Positions 61,001 to 64,000 of a stretch of DNA of 64,000 bases are shown piece after piece. Position 1 is the stretch's first letter, and every line of letters begins with the position of its first letter. The stretch is from assembly GCA_028015205.1 (NCBI GenBank), contig CM051516.1, positions 33,804,230 to 33,868,229 on the forward strand. The letters are read 5' to 3'. The notes under the pieces are model-generated. The model saw only the letters and a program-made list of their open reading frames with translations, did not search any database and was not told the DNA's origin. This DNA comes from Mytilisepta virgata (Eukaryota > Mollusca > Bivalvia > Mytilida > Mytilidae). Made by a program: the position numbers and the translations under genes.

Positions 61001-61885
61001 AACTTATTAACCTAATACAGGTAAATTGTCATGCTATTTTTTCAATTGTCTGTCTCCTCAATGAGTACTTACTGGTCCAGTACAGGTAAATTATTCCACA
61101 TTTATGATGGAGATATATGACAGCATCCAGTATCTGAAGGATATACTCCTGGACTACCACTGAATTCAATAAGTGTCGACTTTGTAACAAACTCTCCAGT
61201 GTCCCACCTGTAACAACATATTAATATGAATACCTGAAACTCAGAAAAGCCATTTCACCATGAGTTTTAAAGAAATTGTAATCAACAAATCTGAACAGCC
61301 AACAACGGAATAAAATTTTCCTTGATAAAGGCGTGAAGAGACCTCAATTTGCTTTGTATACATTTTCCCAGGGCATCAGTGGGTAGTTTGTATTGACTAT
61401 TAATAAACATCAGCCTGATAATGGGTTTAAATCCAATTTATATCAACATGATCAAGATGTTTTGAACTTTTATCTTAATAGACAAGGATTCCAACTTTTC
61501 CTTTTGAAGCTTGATGGATTTCTCTGTATCCTGGCTTCCTCAACCAACAAACAGTTTGCTCCACAATATAACCAGTTGTGCAGAAATTATAAAAGTGGCA
61601 TAAAATCAAATAAGGTAAACAAACAAAACACCACAAATTACTTACATTTTTTAATTTTCTTGATTTCTTGTAAGTTTGAAAAATATTAAGTTGTTGAATT
61701 GTGACAAAATAGAGGAATATATCCATATTAATTTTACCTCTAACAAACGCTGTGCAGACATGGATTTCCTCAATGTCAGTATACATACATGCCCATATAT
61801 GTTCGACTATATGTTTGTGCTGTCTGTTGCAGAATCGTTTATATACAGTATTATCAATATCACAGTCATAATTCTGGAACTTTAT
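58088..61885 (-). CDS. Protein-kinase-fold protein, probable pseudokinase (3' part of gene)
   Basis: Exons in coding order: 61738-61885, 61073-61207, 60588-60724, 59378-59518, 58704-58787, 58088-58156 (TAA at 58088-58090). All junctions are GT..AG and in phase, giving 237 residues. Kinase landmarks: hinge VCTAFVRGGTLESLL; helix E ILDAVIYLHHKCGII; subdomain VIb reads YLYWTTSN where HRDLKPSN is usual; DFG is replaced by SNL (ILLSNLTLS); PAE stands in for APE; subdomain IX is intact (EADSWGLGCMMIEMLTGK); the C-lobe Arg is in CFKFDCKKRIS. Loss of the catalytic Asp and of the Mg-binding Asp argues for a pseudokinase. Overall look is MAP3K/NEK/STE-like; I cannot name the family. The N-lobe exons (glycine loop, VAIK) were not found and may lie beyond 64000. 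Confidence 0.86.
58946..59430 (-). repeat. ~135-155-bp repeats derived from exon end plus 5' splice site
   Basis: The exon 59378-59518 ends on the minus strand GGTACAAGGAAAGGCACGAC ... AAG followed by donor GTTTGTTCTTTATC. In the downstream intron the same text recurs: donors at 59240 (GTTTGTTCTGTATC), near 59108 (GTTGTTT, degenerate) and 58952 (GTTTGTTCTTTATG). The last is preceded by GGTACAAGGAAGGCATAACT and CTAAACAG. Each unit also carries TTCATAAACAGCTGAATAA. Confidence 0.88.
59930..60600 (-). repeat. 41-bp minisatellite derived from exon end plus 5' splice site
   Basis: The exon 60588-60724 ends CCACCTTGTCTGATTCCAGC then GGAA and donor GTAAGTATCAG. The intron continues with about 15 tandem copies of a 41-bp unit, CACTTCCACCTTGTCTGACT then CCAGCTGAA and GTAAGTATCAGT. 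The first copied donor (60545-60546) is 41 bp beyond the true one (60586-60587). About ten copies keep GTAAGTAT; five carry ATAAGTA instead (near 60099, 60140, 60305, 60387 and 60428). Confidence 0.94.
60925..61085 (-). repeat. Degenerate copies of exon end plus 5' splice site
   Basis: The exon 61073-61207 ends ATAATTTACCTGTACTGGAC then CA and donor GTAAGTACTC. In the intron the minus strand has ACAATTTACCTGTATTAGGT (near 61008-61028) and AAATTACCTGTACTGGATTA then GTAAATAG (near 60970-60997). A third trace, GATAAGTACTCTTGGGGGAC, lies near 60915-60935. Spacing is irregular, so the copies are old. Confidence 0.65.
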
Positions 61886-62399
61886 CTGCAAGAAAAGAAA
61901 CTTTACATGTATGTGGCTTCAAATATTCATTCATAACATCTGCCATTTGACAAATACTTGTGATAAGCTTTCCTCTGCTTAAATTATTTTTACCATAATT
62001 AAGAAAGTGAAAAATGTCTCTATATACACTGTATAGTTTGATGTATACTGAGTAGATATACACTCTATAACTATATTGATTTGTTGAACACATACATGTA
62101 TTTTTGTAAAACAAGGAAGTTTAAAATTGTTGCAAGAATCTTGAAATAAATAAAAAGATTCATCAAGAGGAAACTGTTCATGACAGTGGTGATATATAAT
62201 GGAATTTTAGTCGATAAAACTTGAATAACTGAAACACACTCTTCTGAATTCTTCAAAAGTCCCTTCAATGAACATTCAATTCTGTTGAACTTTCAATTAC
62301 CCTAACTACCTTATGACTCAAAACTTTTTTTCTTTCTTCCCTTGGAGTTAATTATACATGTAAATATATATTGAGTAGGTAAGTAGAGTAGATGTTCAC

Positions 62400-62672
62400 C
62401 AGTATAGTTTGATTGTTTATTTGTTTAGTTGGGGTTTTATGCCATTTTCAGCACATTTGGCTATTCTGTGCAGCCAGTTTTTATTGGTGGAGGAAGCCAG
62501 AGTACCAAGAGAGAACCATGACTTTTGGTTGGAAAATTGGCAATCCTTGTCAATTAAGATGGCAGTCAAACACACCCCGCTACAGGTGAGATTCGAACTC
62601 ACAACCTGAGTGTTGATAGCCTAGTTTTCATTAGTAGTCATGATGATCTACCTAGACCACTCGCCAGCCCCT
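62400..62672 (-). mobile_element. tRNA-derived SINE, second type
   Basis: The minus strand begins GGGGCTGGCGAGTGGTCTAG (A box) and has GAGTTCGAATCTCACC (B box) about 75 bases on, with a spacer the length of a long-variable-arm tRNA. It then reads into a unique tail with TTCTCTCTTGGTACTCTGGC. Different from the SINE at 56575. Target duplication not resolved. The short frames on both strands here are not genes. Confidence 0.68.
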
Positions 62673-63289
62673 CCCGCCCACCTCCCCCCCCCCCAAGTAT
62701 ATGTTGTATATAAAGAAGATATGCAGTGCCCAAGTCAGAGGCCCCCCAGTAGAGTTTGATATACAGTAGAATCTTGATTTCTCGAACTCGAAGGGGTCTG
62801 TAAAATTAGTTCGAGCCATCAAAGTCTGGAAAATTTTCGGTTACGAACCAGCAATAAATTTAAAATTTAATTTACATCCTTTTATCTATCTGATCGTTAA
62901 AACAACATCCACTCATCAAATCTTGATGTTGAAATAATAAGAATAAAGCACCGATACACATCAAATGGATTATCAATGATCTGTAATTGACAATTAATCA
63001 CCTTCTTGTCAATCATGGATCTGACCTCTGGTTTTCACATGTATTAATATTTGTCAAGTACGGTAATCAAAAATGGTGTTCGAATTACTGAGAGTAAATT
63101 ACATTATGTTACTGTTTTACGGACCAGAAAATCAGTTCGAGAATTCTAGAAAATGGTGTTCGAAAAATCGAGAGTTTATTTACATAGACATTGTACAAAA
63201 AATGACCGGACTTTCGTAAAGGGTCGAGAAATCCATATATTAATGAACAATTTTAACTAATTCTTGTCCAATATGTGTACCAGAGTTCA

Positions 63290-64000
63290 AGCAACCAAGA
63301 TTCTACTGTATATTGAGAAGATAAGCAGTGCCCAAGGTAGAGGTCCCCAAGTAGAGTTTCAAATATATTGAGTAGATAAGCAGTGCCCAAGGCAGAGGTC
63401 CCCCAGTTGAGTTCGATATAAATTGAATAGATAAGCAGTGCTGAAGGCAGAGATCCCCGAGTAGAGTTTTAAGTTTATAGAGAAGATAAGAAAGTGCCCA
63501 AGGCAGAGGTCCACAAGTAGAGTTTGATATATATTAAAGTAGATAAGAAGAAAGTAGAGTTTAATGTTTATTGAGTAGATAAAAAGTGACAAAGGCAGAG
63601 ATCTACCAGTCGAGTTTGACATTTAATGAGTACATAAGCAGTTCCCAAGGCAGAGGTCTCCTAGAAGAGCCTGATGTATACTGATTAGTTCTTATAAGAA
63701 GTGCTCAAGGCAGAGGTCAACCTGTAGAGTTTGATGTATATTCAGTAGCTAAGCAGTCCCAAGGCAGAGGTCTCCCAGTAGAGCCTGATGTATATTGAGT
63801 AGGTAAGCCGTGCCCAAGGCAGAGGTCCCCCAGTAGAGTTTGATGTATAGTGAGTAGGGAAGCAGTGCCCAAGGCAGAGGTCCACCAGTAGAGTTTGATG
63901 TATAGTGAGTAGGGAAGCAATGCCCAAGGCAGAGGTCTCCCAGTAGAGCCTGATGTATATTGAATAGGTAAGCAGTGCCCAAGGCAAAGGTCCACCAGTA
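63290..64000. repeat. Minisatellite of about 60-66 bp units, continuing past the window
   Basis: Units built on CAGTGCCCAAGGCAGAGGTC, CCCCAGTAGAGTTTGATGTA and TATTGAGTAGGTAAG repeat about 11 times, most regularly after 63720. A single related piece lies at 62695-62760. On the minus strand all three frames stay open over the last ~240 bp because the unit has no stop there. It reads LPWALLTYSIYIRLYW-type peptides, which are artefacts of the repeat. Confidence 0.85.

Noticed and set aside
62400..62672. A functional tRNA gene
   Set aside because: A and B boxes are present, but the cloverleaf does not close well and a SINE body follows.

Overview
This window is animal nuclear DNA: AT-rich, with genes split by GT..AG introns, tRNA-derived SINEs, a Tc1-type transposon, a hAT MITE and long nested non-coding repeats. 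The repeat families (units opening TTAGCTCACCTG and TATACGACCGCAAAA) and the gene structure suggest a bivalve mollusc. That assignment is inference from general familiarity, not a database match.

Layout. (1) 1-147: last coding piece of an unidentified + strand gene, then about 7 kb with no convincing gene. (2) 7339-8343 (-): a one-exon ankyrin-repeat and SOCS-box protein, head to head with the next gene across about 0.7 kb. (3) 9051-31238 (+): a complete eight-exon APEX1-type AP endonuclease, 352 residues, with every catalytic residue present. Its introns hold a truncated Tc1 transposon, several copies of repeat family B and a three-level nest of elements that includes a FLYWCH zinc-finger relic. 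(4) 37618-43493 (+): a second, diverged APEX1 copy with matching exon structure but no visible first exons. (5) 43.9-50.9 kb: another three-level nest of repeats. (6) 51-58 kb: mostly empty, with a hAT MITE, a SINE and two weak orphan exons. (7) 58088-61885 (-): the 3' part of a protein-kinase-fold gene whose HRD and DFG motifs are replaced, so probably a pseudokinase; its 5' exons are not seen. (8) 63.3-64.0 kb: a minisatellite running off the window end.

Main result. At five exon/intron boundaries in two unrelated genes (second APEX1 copy and pseudokinase), the last tens of bases of the exon plus its 5' splice site are repeated into the downstream intron. Copy number ranges from one extra copy (47 bp spacing) to about 21 (44 bp units). 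Many copies keep a GT donor, so the true splice site sits at the head of an array of decoys. Calls rest on reading translations, splice-site phase and motifs by eye; no alignment or search was run.
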